From NCBI GenBank assembly GCA_945859605.1, contig OX243814.1:36350024-36414023 (forward strand): a stretch of DNA of 64,000 bases, in the 5' to 3' direction. Each line of letters starts with the position of its first letter. Positions within the stretch are counted from its first letter, which is position 1. Source of the DNA: Lumbricus rubellus (taxonomy: Eukaryota; Annelida; Clitellata; Crassiclitellata; Lumbricidae). The translations under genes were made by a program, and so were the position numbers. The notes beneath the pieces are model-generated. The model did no database searches. It saw only the letters and a program-made list of their open reading frames with translations, and was not told where the DNA came from. Below are positions 24,401 through 34,500 of the stretch, in pieces.

Positions 24401-27400
24401 CCATGCAGAGACGACACAGAAATCGCTGCAATTGGACTATGAACAGATCGGACATCTTACGAGCGAGCAACAGAAACAGCTACTGGATGTACTGAACTGT
24501 TATGCAGACAGAGTTTCGGACAAACGTGGATTATGTACACTGGTAGAACAGGAAGTGGTGCTGAACCCGAAGAATCCTAACATTTGCTAACTAATTGATT
24601 GATATTCTTTGGTTTCTACAGACAATTTATTTGTAATTTTGCTGAGATTGCTAAACCATTGACAGATTTAACTAGCAAGCAGACACCTGAGAACATTATT
24701 TGGACTCAGGACCACCAGAAATCTTTGATTCTCTTAAAGAAATTGTTTTATCGAATGTTATTCTGTACATGTTCGAGGTTGGCAAACCATTTAATTTGTA
24801 CTGTGATAGCAGTGATTTTGCTGTGGGGGCTGTGCTGTCACAAGTGGACGATGAGGGGATAGAACGTCCCGTTTCATTTATCAGCCAGAAGCTGACAGAT
24901 ACCCAGAGGAGATGGGCGACGATTGAGAAGGAAGCCTATGCAATCATATGGGCTTTAAACAAATTGAAAGAAATCATTATTGGTTCCAAGATTAATGTGT
25001 TCACTGATCATAATCCTTTAGTTTATTTGACTGAGTCAATGTCGAAGTCTGCTAAGTTAGTCAGATGGTCTTTATCATTGCAAAATTTTGACATTCTGTT
25101 GAACTATAAGAAAGGAAAGTTGAATGTAGTAGCAGACTGCTTATCGAGATTGTAGTATAAGGTATTTTGTGATTGCATTTAGTATAAGAATTGTTTGTAT
25201 TTAGTTTAAGCATTATACGTTCGCTAATTTTTAAGATTAATTAGCTCTCTTCAAAAGAAAGGAAGGAGGTAATGTCAGCTAATTTAATCAGTGCACGCCG
25301 ATTGTCGTACAGCGACGTAAGTAGGCCAGGTGCAAATTGCCGCGCGGCGTCTGCACAGGTGATTGTCTGGACAGCACGTGACGTCTAGACGAGCGTACGT
25401 TAATTGTACAAGAAGGGAGTGGAAGTGAAGAAGGAGAGTTGCGTGTTGAGAGCCGTTGAGATAGGCTGTAAGAGTTGTTGTTGAGTTGCGATAGAGTAGA
25501 CTGATGAAGATAGTAGTCGTGTAGTTGTTATGATAACGCAAGTGTAGTCATTGTTGTGTTGTTGCTGATCGTTTTACTTTATATCGGATTTTGGAGTATA
25601 ATAAGAAGAGTTAAACACGTCGTCGTTGTTGGTTAACAAAACAGTGAAAGACTGTAGATTCTTTAACCTAGCCATTTAGCTAATGAAACAGTTATCTAGG
25701 GATAGGCCTACGCTACCACGAACTTATACGAAGAAGCTTCCGAAGAGACTGAAGGTCACACGTAGAGAAGAAGAGGGAAAAGACTTGTGACAGGTGCATA
25801 GGCCTAGTGATTAGTGATCACGTCGTTGGATATACGAACATGCCTGAGGGCAGAGAACGAAAGAAGAAGTCTAAGCCTGATCTTATAAAATGCCCTTTCA
25901 CGGTATAAGTTTAAGTCTGCCATAATTTTTATTGATATTGCTCTAAATGGAGATGGATAAGGCGAGAGAAAGAGACAGATAGGATGAAATAGTGTGGAGA
26001 CAGAGAGAGGCCATTTCATAGTGGCGGACCATAGTGGCAGAAGCGAATCAATAATTTTATCATGTGAAACAATTGAAATTGAACAAACAAAATTGTGTAG
26101 AAGGTAAGGTTTTCGTGGTCGAGCCGTTCACAGGATCACACCAACAACAATAGAAGACTAAAACACTTAGGCCTATATTCATTTTACATGTAAGTAAAAA
26201 ATTTACTGACACATTTAATGTGTCAACCTATTTAGACTCTATACTAAAGTCTAAAGAACGACTGGATGTCTAAATGCATATCAATTAGTGACTTTTCATA
26301 AAAATGAAAACATAATCATATTATGCAGCTGGCTAATTGGATGAAACCCAAAACGATTAGGCTACACGAGTCATGGATGAATTTCAGTATCACAGTAAAA
26401 ATCAACATAGGCCTGCCGGTCAGCGAAATATGATTGACCCTAAATGCTACGCGGTTGGGAAAACACTTAGAGATTTAAGCGCAGCTCTTCTAAGGACTTT
26501 ATTGCAACAGTAAGCTTAAAGCGTTTTTCAGCCAATCGACTCTGTTGGTACAAATCGAGTAACTTTAAAAAGTGAACAGTTGAATCAACTGTTATCAGAT
26601 GTTAGGCCTATCTCACCTGCACTTTGATCGTAAGGAATTTTCCAATAGGCCGTTTCACTAGCGTAGTAGGAGCTGACAGCGACGGTTGACACATTTGCAA
26701 TCCGGGAGTTTTCTGGGTAATAGAGAATCAGATTCCTTCCTACTTCGTTTCCCTTCCCGATGGTTATTGTTTCGTTTGCCCAAGAAATCCACAGCCGTAC
26801 GGGTACAACGCCTTGTGACAAAACCGCAACTTGCAAACACGTTGCAACAGTGTTGGCCAAGGTAGTATTTCTGTTACGCACAAAAAAATAGAAAGGTCTC
26901 ACCAACAGATGTGACAAAGAAGAATGACTATGAATATAATAATAACACTTGATAGAGATTTGAGTAGGCCTACCGAAATTCATACAGGCCTAACTCGAAG
27001 CAGAGATCAAGATGTAGGCGCCCACTTGACTGCCATGCAATAATCCACAAAATGCTCAAACACTTTGTATATCCAGTAGGCTATTAGGTATTCCATTCCA
27101 AAAGGAGGGGAAACGAACAAGAGGAAGACCACGACAGATGCAGCTGGACACGTTGATGTCGAGGATCGGATACCAAAAACTAAAGGAGAAGGCCCAGCGG
27201 AGGGAAGAGTGGCGACACTGGACAGACGAGCCTGCCTAGGGGCAGAGAATCAGAAGAAGAAAGAAGTATTAGGTATGTTCCAGTAGCCTAATTGATTATA
27301 ATTATCTGTGCTATAATTTAAAGCCTTCATGACGTTGTTACTGAAATGCACAGCACCTCAAAACTACGTTCCGATAATCTTTGGAGTAAAAATTATAATA

Positions 27401-28938
27401 TTCTAATAACTGAAATATCCTCACCTAATCACGGTTTTAGTTCCACTTCCGACATCAAAGACGATTTCATACATGTTATGACCGTAATCCCCTACAGTTG
27501 TAGCAACCTGAGCATTCAAAGTTGATTGAACTTGAAAGACCAAACTTTGCTTTCCCTTCAGGTTAACTCCAGTCCGAACATAGCGATAACCGGTTGTGGT
27601 TGTGGTGAAATAGCCTGTTAACATTGAGTTCGTGTCATAATAAAATTATAAGTTATATTAGACAGGGTTGGTAAAAAAATAACCCCTGCGACTTTTTCAA
27701 AATATTTTGGACAAAAATAAGAATGTTTAAATTTGAAGTCCAAATTTTACGGGCTGAAAGATAATTCATGATATTTACTCACAACAACCAAATGTCACCA
27801 AAGATTGTAATATTCAGACAATACAATTAAATATTTATGAACTTAAAATAGGGATAAAAAATGTGTATCTCGACACGTTATGATTAAGGTCTTGGAGGTA
27901 TATATAGGCCCTATATATATATATATATATATTATATTTATATATTCGTTTAATAGATAAACCAAGTGACACACCGCACATGGGTACATGAAGAGATAGA
28001 GAACGTTTGAAACAGAAAAAAGTATTTGAAATGAAATCATTAGTAACGGTCATTCAATTAGTCAGGCATGTAAAGATAAGGGGTGTGATTTTTCTTCTCG
28101 TCGGTATAATAATTATACATCAGAGGTAAAAGAATGAATACAAATTAATCTGATGTTCTGTAAGAGAGCAACTTTTAACTTGAGGCCACGTAGAATTGTA
28201 TGTTTACTTCTGAGTCCTGACTTTAGTCTATTATGGTTTGAAAGACTGATTCCAGATATTGCGTTCAAGTAGGCATAATTATGCGACACAGAATAAAATA
28301 AGACAGCATGCAGCTCTTTGAGACGAGAATGGTAACACATTGCTATACCTGAATCTGCATTTCCAACAGCGGCGAGGGATTCTACAATGTTAATCACATT
28401 ATGATTACCGGTAGGCCCCTATAATAGGCAAAATTAATGATAACAGGATTAGGCTTACTAATCTCCTATTGCAGTGGGCACGGTAAATTCGAACACTGTG
28501 CAAAATGAGGTGTAGGCCTATTCAAGTGGAATTAAGTGTGCTAATCTGTCAAATCGTAAAACAGCATTCTGTCATTTCATATGACTTTCGTTTCCATAAT
28601 AATTATTATTTTAAGGCAGTATGGGCTCTGTGTCAGTCAGTAAATTCCGGGTGACGATTCGGTATGCGGACTCTTCGTCAACGGACTATTCATCATGGAC
28701 TGATCGTCTGATCGTCACGGACTGTTAGTCAAGCAGACGATTCATCAACGGACGAATCGTTAAACTCACTCACTCGCTGGTAACGCTGGTTGGCTATTTA
28801 GTATTAATTTTTATATCGCTTGTTCGATTAATCACTAACTAGCTCACTCACACTTTTATTTCCTGTGTTATTTCAGTACTAGGCCTACATGTACTTACTG
28901 ATGCTAAGCAGAAGCAGATACAGCTGCTTGAAAGTCAT
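15412..28938 (-). CDS. Tandem gene 1: secreted protein with two FAMeT-like domains and a PAN/apple-like tail (9 exons)
   Basis: Exons in gene order: 28899-28938, 28349-28381, 27425-27614, 26617-26870, 19120-19167, 18111-18134, 17113-17293, 16210-16448, 15412-15707. All junctions are GT-AG and the summed length, 1305 bp, is divisible by three (434 residues plus stop). Exons 1-2 give a signal peptide (MTFKQLYLLLLSI). Exons 3-4 form the first FAMeT-like domain (YEIVFDVGSGTKTVIR; LWISWANETITIGKGN) and exons 7-8 the second (FKFQVNDYRSF; YYWVSWKNRFFVAGFG). Exon 9 is Cys-rich (WCSKRCTEDKRCTAFC), PAN-like. FAMeT domains were named after a crustacean enzyme, but catalysis is doubtful for the family; a secreted binding role is my inference. 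Intron 4 holds a full LTR element in antisense. No disabling change was seen. Confidence 0.82.
17340..17388. repeat. 18-bp perfect hairpin in intron 6 of gene 1
   Basis: AAGGTTGAAGATAATGGG at 17340-17357 is exactly inverted at 17371-17388 around a 13-nt loop. It lies 47 bases upstream (in gene direction) of the acceptor of exon 7, where a stable RNA stem could influence the branch point or acceptor. It is not seen at the matching places in genes 2 and 3. Confidence 0.8.
18111..18134 (-). CDS. 24-nt micro-exon 6 of gene 1
   Basis: A TTTCAG acceptor and GTGGGC donor bracket exactly 24 bases, phase 1 at both ends, coding for the link (T)CDPTVCK. Genes 2 and 3 have the same 24-nt exon at 36900-36923 and 52052-52075, coding (T)CDPSVCK. 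Conservation of length, phase and the two cysteines in all three paralogs supports it as a real exon. Confidence 0.8.
19429..19948 (+). repeat. 5' LTR of copy 2
   Basis: TGTCAG at the start and TTTGTGACA at the end; 520 bp. A TATA-like CTTTATAT is at about 19733-19740, and AGTATAATAAG follows about 10 bases later, which could be part of the promoter or polyadenylation region. The minus-strand 85-codon frame inside recurs in every LTR only because the LTRs are identical. Confidence 0.95.
19951..19968 (+). other. Primer binding site of copy 2
   Basis: TGGTGTCGTTGCGGTGAG begins two bases after the 5' LTR. TGG is the complement of a tRNA CCA end, as expected for minus-strand priming. I cannot name the tRNA with certainty. 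Confidence 0.6.
19968..20007 (+). repeat. Tandem 20-bp repeat in the leader of copy 2
   Basis: GATAACGATCCAAGTTGCAG occurs twice in direct succession (19968-19987, 19988-20007), followed by a degenerate third partial unit (GAGAACGATCGTAGTT). It lies between the primer site and the Gag start, where packaging signals are usual. A 73-codon upstream frame starts at 19982; whether it is translated is unknown. Confidence 0.8.
20283..24590 (+). CDS. gag-pol: Gag-protease-integrase polyprotein of copy 2, truncated before RT (1435 codons)
   Basis: It starts at ATG 20283 after an AT-rich leader and is open through Gag, protease and integrase. By residue: coiled coil about 70-340; Gag core from about 360; CCHC knuckle about 617-630; protease DSG about 737-739; integrase HHCC zinc region about 1010-1045; catalytic Asp (MDVVGP) about 1070, Asp (TSDRG) about 1130 and Glu (LVERWN) about 1168; C-terminal barrel about 1290-1345. 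The frame ends in about 8 foreign residues where RT should begin. Gag, protease and integrase could be functional. There is no frameshift or stop between gag and pol, so the family uses one polyprotein. Confidence 0.9.
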   Translation: MEKLTEQKQAAIKKMSSERLVKLLIEAGVDAEEVEQMSREELMRNLAEVWAKKEEEEEGAVGGAKEKPVEKPQAPMSIEALLQFMMMSRQEEKQKEEQRRQEEKERKQEEKEKEEQRRQEEKERRQEEKEKEERRCQEEKERKQEEKEKAEKADRLRQQEIEKAERMRQQEIDMQKQQFQLQLEQMKLDRDEAERRRMELMIEYEKARKSDEEIRKQQIEDKKAREEEKEKMRLQELERAEEIRQEEFQAGKDNLEKAEREREEQMQLEQKKLAIKEAQLKEMAIEKEERRKQLELLQQKIEQEELRRIEDQDRLKKRDEDDRKSREVSEQIRLKESETMVSKIKKIGDAMKHVLPKMPYDMMEVPLYFETVENAFNSFAVEKQYWVKLLLPLMTPRARTVLNRLSFENLDKYDAVKEHLLKEFKLTAREYRSRFADAKKTAEETYTMFTARLKNLLNYYVRSRRVDKDYEKLFDLLVADKLKECLPPGPLQFVLAKEGTECLEASNVADLADIHVNNRIGVMFQDKPKFEAWDNSPKQPKWNKDSKDTGSQAKSNDAKKDDYSGKQWSQDKQQSTWDRQAYNRTPPLGRPTESNASYTPYNKWENKEQRSFIKKRCHNCNSDKHLIKHCQAPGAANLRKNFSRSAENLRVNQIQVINAPPGWEEQCNQETEVKSVMKCTPQFTILKEAIKTTSIAENCRETKSKEECQRIKKISLQHVNVEIRGTDGQPVQVEALIDSGTEIPVINEELLKGTTVEEIGRVHLQCVAGEPIPAKLVKIEVRMSGRNEGTATEDRTINIAPYLTLVCASISAELCKENPEKFLLHPEIIAELKEVPPISILQGELQANVTTRAQSRRAEVEDGEDETINESSQEDDTESEDELSIQDDERTTSENNETEEEMAACERNDSEDSGSDAELETSMRDLFTENSNDERQLEDAKKFEEQQRNDESLKSWWRIAEDQGSEFIVVNGLLYKKHQMLDQLVYQLVLPKERRIQVMELAHESVFGGHLGEEKTRERIKLSFVWPKMRRDVVKFCKSCEKCQLKARSLVMDRVPITPIPREDVPFRRMTMDVVGPIEPKSAAGHKYCLCIVDSCTRWPTIFLLKSLTAKAVCEALMKLFIDVGVPSVITSDRGTNFTASLTREFLKLMGCCPRFDSPGHPEAAGLVERWNQTFKKMVHHVIVENPRQWHKIIPFTVWALREVPNATTGVAPYLLVYGKMPRGPLTILKESWTKEINLPPNIGVQPAKYLKNLRADMEKALIFAENCAEEKQKQYASQYNKRAKDKEFEPGENVIVLYPTSTNKLISRWHGPCTVLQRRSKYSYLVDMNENGRRIVHANKMRKFIARTLSCGLIVEEDDEFGSVVELPLKEDHAETTQKSLQLDYEQIGHLTSEQQKQLLDVLNCYADRVSDKRGLCTLVEQEVVLNPKNPNIC
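24564..24603 (+). other. RT deletion scar with about 40 bp of filler
   Basis: Copy 1 has about 720 bp of RT (3131-3850) between the sequences that flank this point. Here they are replaced by about 40 bases found in neither flank. Loss plus untemplated or captured filler is typical of end joining or of template switching during reverse transcription. Confidence 0.8.
24604..25155 (+). pseudogene. pol: RT thumb and RNase H remnant of copy 2 (frameshifted)
   Basis: Sequence matches copy 1 from about 3851 to 4402. A T is missing in a T run near 24723 (three T instead of four), so the RT thumb and the RNase H (LYCDSSDFAVGAVL) are in different frames. Together with the missing RT this makes the 3' half non-functional. 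Confidence 0.88.
25253..25272 (+). other. Polypurine tract of copy 2
   Basis: The A/G run AAAAGAAAGGAAGGAGGTAA abuts the 3' LTR start, identical to copy 1. Confidence 0.8.
25273..25792 (+). repeat. 3' LTR of copy 2
   Basis: 520 bp, TGTCAG to CTTGTGACA, followed by the target duplication GGTGC. Confidence 0.95.
27085..27265 (+). pseudogene. LINE tail fragment in intron 3 of gene 1
   Basis: One frame reads RGRPRQMQLDTLMSRIGYQ followed by REEWRHWTDEPA, the extreme C-terminus of LINE polyproteins, and the sequence ends in an AGAAGAAG-type tail. Only about 180 bp remains, as usual for 5'-truncated insertions. Confidence 0.6.
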
Positions 28939-30036
28939 CGCAGAAAAAATTCAACCTTGTCTGCAACGATCTTAAACGCAGTCTGCTACTTACCGACTGT
29001 CAATGTTAGAAGGTGTTGAAGATTCTATTGTAACTGTTACCGTGGAGCCCCATCCGTTATCGATTTTGTTCTCATACATCAACACAATGTATGCAAAGTA
29101 TTGACGACTGTCAATCCATCACAATTGTTGGTAGCCGTGTTTGTATTCCTCGTTGGATATTGAGGCATTCAGCCCTCTGCGCCCCTTTCAATACAGCCTG
29201 GTAACTGTTAGTGCCTTATTTGCAGTCGAGCGTTACAGTAGCTACTTTCATTGCATCTATGCTCTCAGTTGGTGCTGATATTGGTCAACTCTAAGCCACG
29301 AACAATCAAAACAACCGCCGTTAGATCTATAATTTCGTACTTTTGCGCCTAAAGCGCCTAATGGCATGGTAAAAGAAGAGTCGAGGAGCTATTGTTGACC
29401 CGTTCGTGCCAGTGGAAACGTCTCCCTGATGATGACCTTCGGGTAGTGTTGTTTAGTCTCTCCACGATCAATTGGGCTTCGGTAGGTAGGTACATGTAAG
29501 CATTCATTAAGGATGCATCAACATCATAACATCAGAATAACCATTGATGTAAAACGGGTGAGAACGGCATAAAAAAGGAAAAAACGTATTTTTATTCGAA
29601 AAGAAATGGAAATAAAGGACAAAAAAGCGGAAGCGGAAAATAATTTAACTTTTTTACATCCTAAACTGCATTTCAAAGTCAAACTTAAAAACCTTCTCTA
29701 TGCAATCGGGAAATAACAAAACTTTATTAGTAGGCAAAAATTAATTATAATTGACATTAATCTAGACAGTTTTTTCTCCTAACTTTTAATTTAATCACTA
29801 CCAAATTAAGAAAAATTAATGGTTTTGAAATCTTTTGAAATTTAAATTGCAAGCATTATGTACGCATGGCGCGAGTTCATACTAATCGACATAACGTGAT
29901 TAAAATCTTAACAGAAGTAAAGACCATGATAGTCTAGTTGTGTATTAAAATATACATTGTTGAAGAAATTGTTCCTCAAGTAGGCCTAATAAGCTTATAT
30001 CAAAATAACTCTTATAAATTTTATTTCCTTATGGAC
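28939..30036. other. 5' flank of gene 1, no gene recognised
   Basis: Promoter and untranslated exons of gene 1 could lie here, but no TATA box or initiator could be assigned with confidence. No other gene or transposon terminus was recognised. Confidence 0.4.
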
Positions 30037-30341
30037 CAGGGCTGTACTGGTAAATTTAGAGTGAGTGCACGTTGACCGGGAGAAAAACCAACTTTCTTGG
30101 GCCCGAAATTTCTGACGACTTTTTGTAGTCATCCGGCCAAAATCTTTCCTCACATTCCCCCCGCCGAAAAAGTTGATGACCCTTTTTTTAGTCATACTGC
30201 CAAAATCTTCGGGAATTTTTACCCTCCATTTTGCCAGCGTATACCCTGGTTTTCGGGAGGGGAGTATACAATGCCGTTTCCCCCGGATTTGAGTATACGC
30301 TGTATTACCCTCGTATACCCTCGTGTAGGCCTACAGCCCTG
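30037..30341. mobile_element. Candidate MITE with CAGGGCTGTA termini
   Basis: Perfect 10-bp inverted termini CAGGGCTGTA and TACAGCCCTG enclose 305 bp rich in GTATACCCT and GCCGAAA-type repeats. The 8-bp flanks do not match, so either the duplication has decayed or the ends are slightly misplaced. Confidence 0.45.
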
Positions 30342-31515
30342 CATGATTATAATTATATGCCTATATGCCTAGGCCTATACACGTATGTATAGATTTATAT
30401 TATATTGCGAGTCTCACTCCATCATTGAGGTTCTAGTGTTATATTCGACTACCAATGGCGTGTCAATAATAGCCGCTTCATTCAGTTCAGTGACAACGAC
30501 CACTAAACGATGCCGCGAGAGACAGTTGCATTGAAAAGACGACCAGGCATCCAGGATGCGAATGATGGCCTCTCCAAGCAAGCTGTCAGTGTCGTATCAA
30601 CCTAATCGGTTTGGAAAACCCGGACGACCATTCGTTAGCACTAGGCTACATATTTTGTGGGAACAATCAGAATATACTAACCGGATACAATAGAGTTTTA
30701 TGCATCGATTTCTTTTGATTCAGCATCTGTACATAAGCTGGTTCCTGTTACTTCAATTTTGTGGGCGCTGTAGAATTCTCGAGATTACGATTAGCCTACG
30801 CTTAGGTCTACGATTTCGAAAACGATAGCTTGAATAGTCTTCTAATTGCGCATTCAACAATTTGAAAGGGTCTAATACGGTACTATAACTGATGCAATTG
30901 AGATAATATAAGCCCTGTGAAAAGTAGTAGGAACATCATACGCCTAATTCTCTTAAGCATAATTCTAAATTTCAGTGTTAGGCTACAATGTCATGTAGGG
31001 TCAAGTGAAAATTTGCAAAGACAATTATTAGGCAATTAGCATCCAACCATGCGCAGTAATATCAATATAGTATTTTTCTGAAGGTATCGTCCAACATGTA
31101 AAATGTGAGGATCTGTCTTACAATTATACTGAAGATAACTTATATGCTTTAAGGTCCACCTATAGGCCTATTATCACTTAAAACTAACAAATATTATATC
31201 ATAAAAGATAAGATGAATTAAAGAATTGCTAATAAGCTTATATCTGTATCATATCTTATTTGTAACTGTCAGCAAGAACTGGAAAAACGAATATATAATC
31301 ATCATAATTGCGTCGATACTTTCACAATGTAATGTCAAAATGAAAAATGCAAATCGTTCATGGCGATTATTGTCAGCACGTCTAAAAATTGCAAACTCAA
31401 TCAAAACTCTATTGCAGATAATTTATTTTATTAAGTCCTAACAGTAACTTCAACATTGTGTTCCCATTGAGAATTGCAATAAATTTAGTCACGTAGTCAT
31501 ATTTGCTTATGACCA
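30342..31515. other. Intergenic between genes 2 and 1; part of the segmental duplication
   Basis: From about 30577 to the end of gene 2 the sequence aligns with 47727-48620 downstream of gene 3 (for example GTCAGTGTCG and AATCGGTTTG in both). The duplicated unit therefore includes about 0.9 kb of 3' flank. No gene was recognised. Confidence 0.5.
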
Positions 31516-34500
31516 TCAGGCAGATATTTCCCAATAGCTTGCTCCGGGTTCGTATTGATAAAGAAAACTTGAAGACGGCGTTCCTGGCTTGGCTTGAAGT
31601 TCGCAGATACATGAAGCTCCGTTCAGCGTTGGTTTACGCAGGCAGAAGGCAGTGCATCTCTTATCTTCAGTGCACTTCTTAGAACACCACAACATACTGC
31701 ATTCCTCTTTTGATATACTCTGTAGAACGGCTCCACTGGCGCACAGTTCCGAACCCAGTTTCTTGAACTTGATCAGGTCATATTCGAATTCAGCTTTGCG
31801 GTGCAGCTCTTTAATTCAACAGATATAATCCTCGAGTGTTAAGCAACTCAAACATTTAGCGACACAGATAAATCACAAGCAGGCCTATTTTAAAGGTGCT
31901 TGTGAGGTAGGGCTGTTATCAGGTGCAGACCCTCTGACTACACAGACAGGAGGCCAGTGAATCTTTACTGCAGCGTTGGTCGATGGATAAACTTAAGTGT
32001 TATTCTGAGGTTCAAGAGTAGTTATCGTCCTATTTAGGCCTACTAACAACAAAATGTCTGCAACACCATATTCCAAATTCGTCACAACCTTAAACCTAGC
32101 CTAAATTTTGGGTGCGGATCATTCTAAGGTTAACTAGCTGTTTAACAAGGGAAAATGATAATAATTACGAGAATCTACTTTTGTTACAACGATTTGCTCT
32201 TCTTCGGAACACTCAAAACACATTCGGATCGTAATCGCAGTCGTAATCTCTAAACTTCTAAAGAGCTACTCGAAAGCCAAGCGCGGGGCACCAGCTCATT
32301 CACGAGCGCTGCGTCGAGTTAAAAGGGTTGTCTGTAAGCATAGGCGTACGAGAGATTTCAGCAGTGGGTGGTCAAGATTTTAGTTCTTCCCAAACAAAAA
32401 TAATCTCGTCGTGGAAAATACAATTTTTTCCTAGACAAAAAAAGGTGAGGACCTTTTTAAGTCATCGGGTTGAAATCTCGTGAAAATACAATTTTTAGTT
32501 TTTAAAAACCTTTTCCCCGGGTCTGCTTGCCCGAAAAACAGACTTGCCAGAAATTTGCCTCAAAAAGTTGAAGACCTGTTTTTTACTCATCGGGTTTAAA
32601 TCTTATGAAAAATACTACTTCTAGTTTTTTGCAATTTATCCGGGTCTGCCTTGCTCAAAAAACAGATATGCCCGAAATTTTTTTAATATTTCCAATTGCC
32701 CAAATTCAACAATATAATGCCCTACTCTGTTAAATTCGTTTGGCCCTCCCTGGACCATCGCCTCGTACCACTATGTCCGTAAGTGTAGTTCGAAGATGGT
32801 CCGGGTTGAGTTGGCAATTGATTCTTATCTCATCATTCATTTTCTCGTAAACACAATTGTAAGAAATAGTAATTAGGCCTACCGTATATGCGGCAAAACT
32901 TAATTCAAACCTGCAACTCCGACATAGTAACGGAATGGAACAGTCAGCTTTCCTTTGACGCTTGCGGTGCCATTCTGAATGTTAATTGATTGTCCATTGT
33001 TGTAAATTGTGAGTATTCCTTTTCCAGTATTCTGACCGAAACCAGCGACGAAAAACCCGTTCTTCCACGAAACCCAATAGTATCCTGGAGACGCATTATC
33101 AGGTGGCTTTGCGTTAATTGGATAGTAATAACTCACAGCGACACCATTCCTAAATAATTGAAGAAGCAAATCATCATTATATTAACTGCATTAGCGTTCT
33201 CAATCTTAACCCTCAGGCTACCAAGCTTTTTTGTAACACTGACTACCAAAAGGGGGTGGTTACCACCCCCCTGGATTTTGGGTTTGGTTTGAGATATCAT
33301 AACTTGTAATACACCTATGGATTCAGCATTCATTGTTGCACAAAATGGTATATTTAGGTTTAAACTAGGCCTATATGAAAGCACCCCGAAGTTATGAATT
33401 TTTTACCGTAGGCACCCGTCGATTCCACAAAATGTATACTTTCGCAATAGAAAAATATGAGATTCTGTGTGTTTTTAACATAACTTATTTAATAAAAATT
33501 GTTTACATATAATAAGTCAAATATTCAACTATAAAAACTAGTAATAAGTTAGTTTTAATTAGAATAACAAGAAAAAAACATGTATTAGCTGCTGAAAAAG
33601 TTTACGCAGACTTATCGGTTTGCGTTGTAAAAAACCCCAACATTTTCACACATTTAAATTTATTTTGAGCACTTCCGGTCATCAAATGTCATAATAATTG
33701 GTATAAAAATAGCCCTAAATGCCCTCTATAGAATGACGTAATTTATGTCTTTTAGAAAATAAATTATGAATACTTTTTAATAGGAAAAACATGAAAATTT
33801 TATGAAAATAAAACACCTTTATTTATATTTTAATTTATTTTGAGCACTTCCGGTTGTCCAACGACAACTCACTGAACATGGAAATGTAGCCCCACATTCC
33901 CTCTACAGAATGGTGTAAATGGTGTCTCTTTATGTCAAAGGACGGATAAGATACAGCCGATGATCTAAGGATACCACCCCTCTGGTACCCTGAGGGTTAA
34001 TGCACTTGCAATTACTAATTAGCGATGTCCCGGTTGTCTACGTAGCCTATAATTTTACCCGAGATCACCTTGAAATTCTTCAGTTTAATCTCTTGTTCCA
34101 GTTTCAGTCATGCGGTCGCTGATAATAGTCAATTAGTAATGTAGTCACTTAACAGAGTAGGCCATTAAATTGTTGAATTTGGGCAATAGGAAATAATAAT
34201 TATTATTAATCTTGTAATATGGCGACATAGCCAACTGTGTATCAGGCATGAATCGATATTTATGTCTCTTTTATGATTAATGAAGTGAGTATCTGTTGTT
34301 GAGTTATACAAAGACTTTGTAAACTTCTGAAGATCGCAAGAATACGAAACCAATTACCTAATAGGCCTATAAAACGGGAAAATGATATCATGTGGTCTAA
34401 TTCTCCTACTTCTCAAAATTTCGATCCCATGTCACTGAAAATCCTCAAGTCAAGGTTTTCTTGCGAGTATTCGTTTAAGTTTCGTTACGTTTGTCGCGAT

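Larger units (their letters stand above)
19429..25792 (+). mobile_element. Gmr1-like Ty3/Gypsy LTR retrotransposon, copy 2 (complete ends, 6364 bp)
   Basis: Two 520-bp LTRs differ at one visible base (T/C near the 3' end). Perfect 5-bp target duplications GGTGC lie at 19424-19428 and 25793-25797. Order is 5' LTR, primer site, leader, Gag-protease-integrase frame, RT deletion scar, RNase H remnant, polypurine tract, 3' LTR. It sits in intron 4 of gene 1, antisense to the gene and 261 bp from exon 5. Near-identical LTRs indicate a very recent insertion. Because most of RT is missing, it was either mobilised in trans or deleted soon after insertion. Confidence 0.96.

Noticed and set aside
15412..28938. 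Calling gene 1 a farnesoic acid O-methyltransferase enzyme
   Set aside because: The name of the domain family does not prove catalysis, there is no SAM-binding motif, and the protein has a signal peptide.
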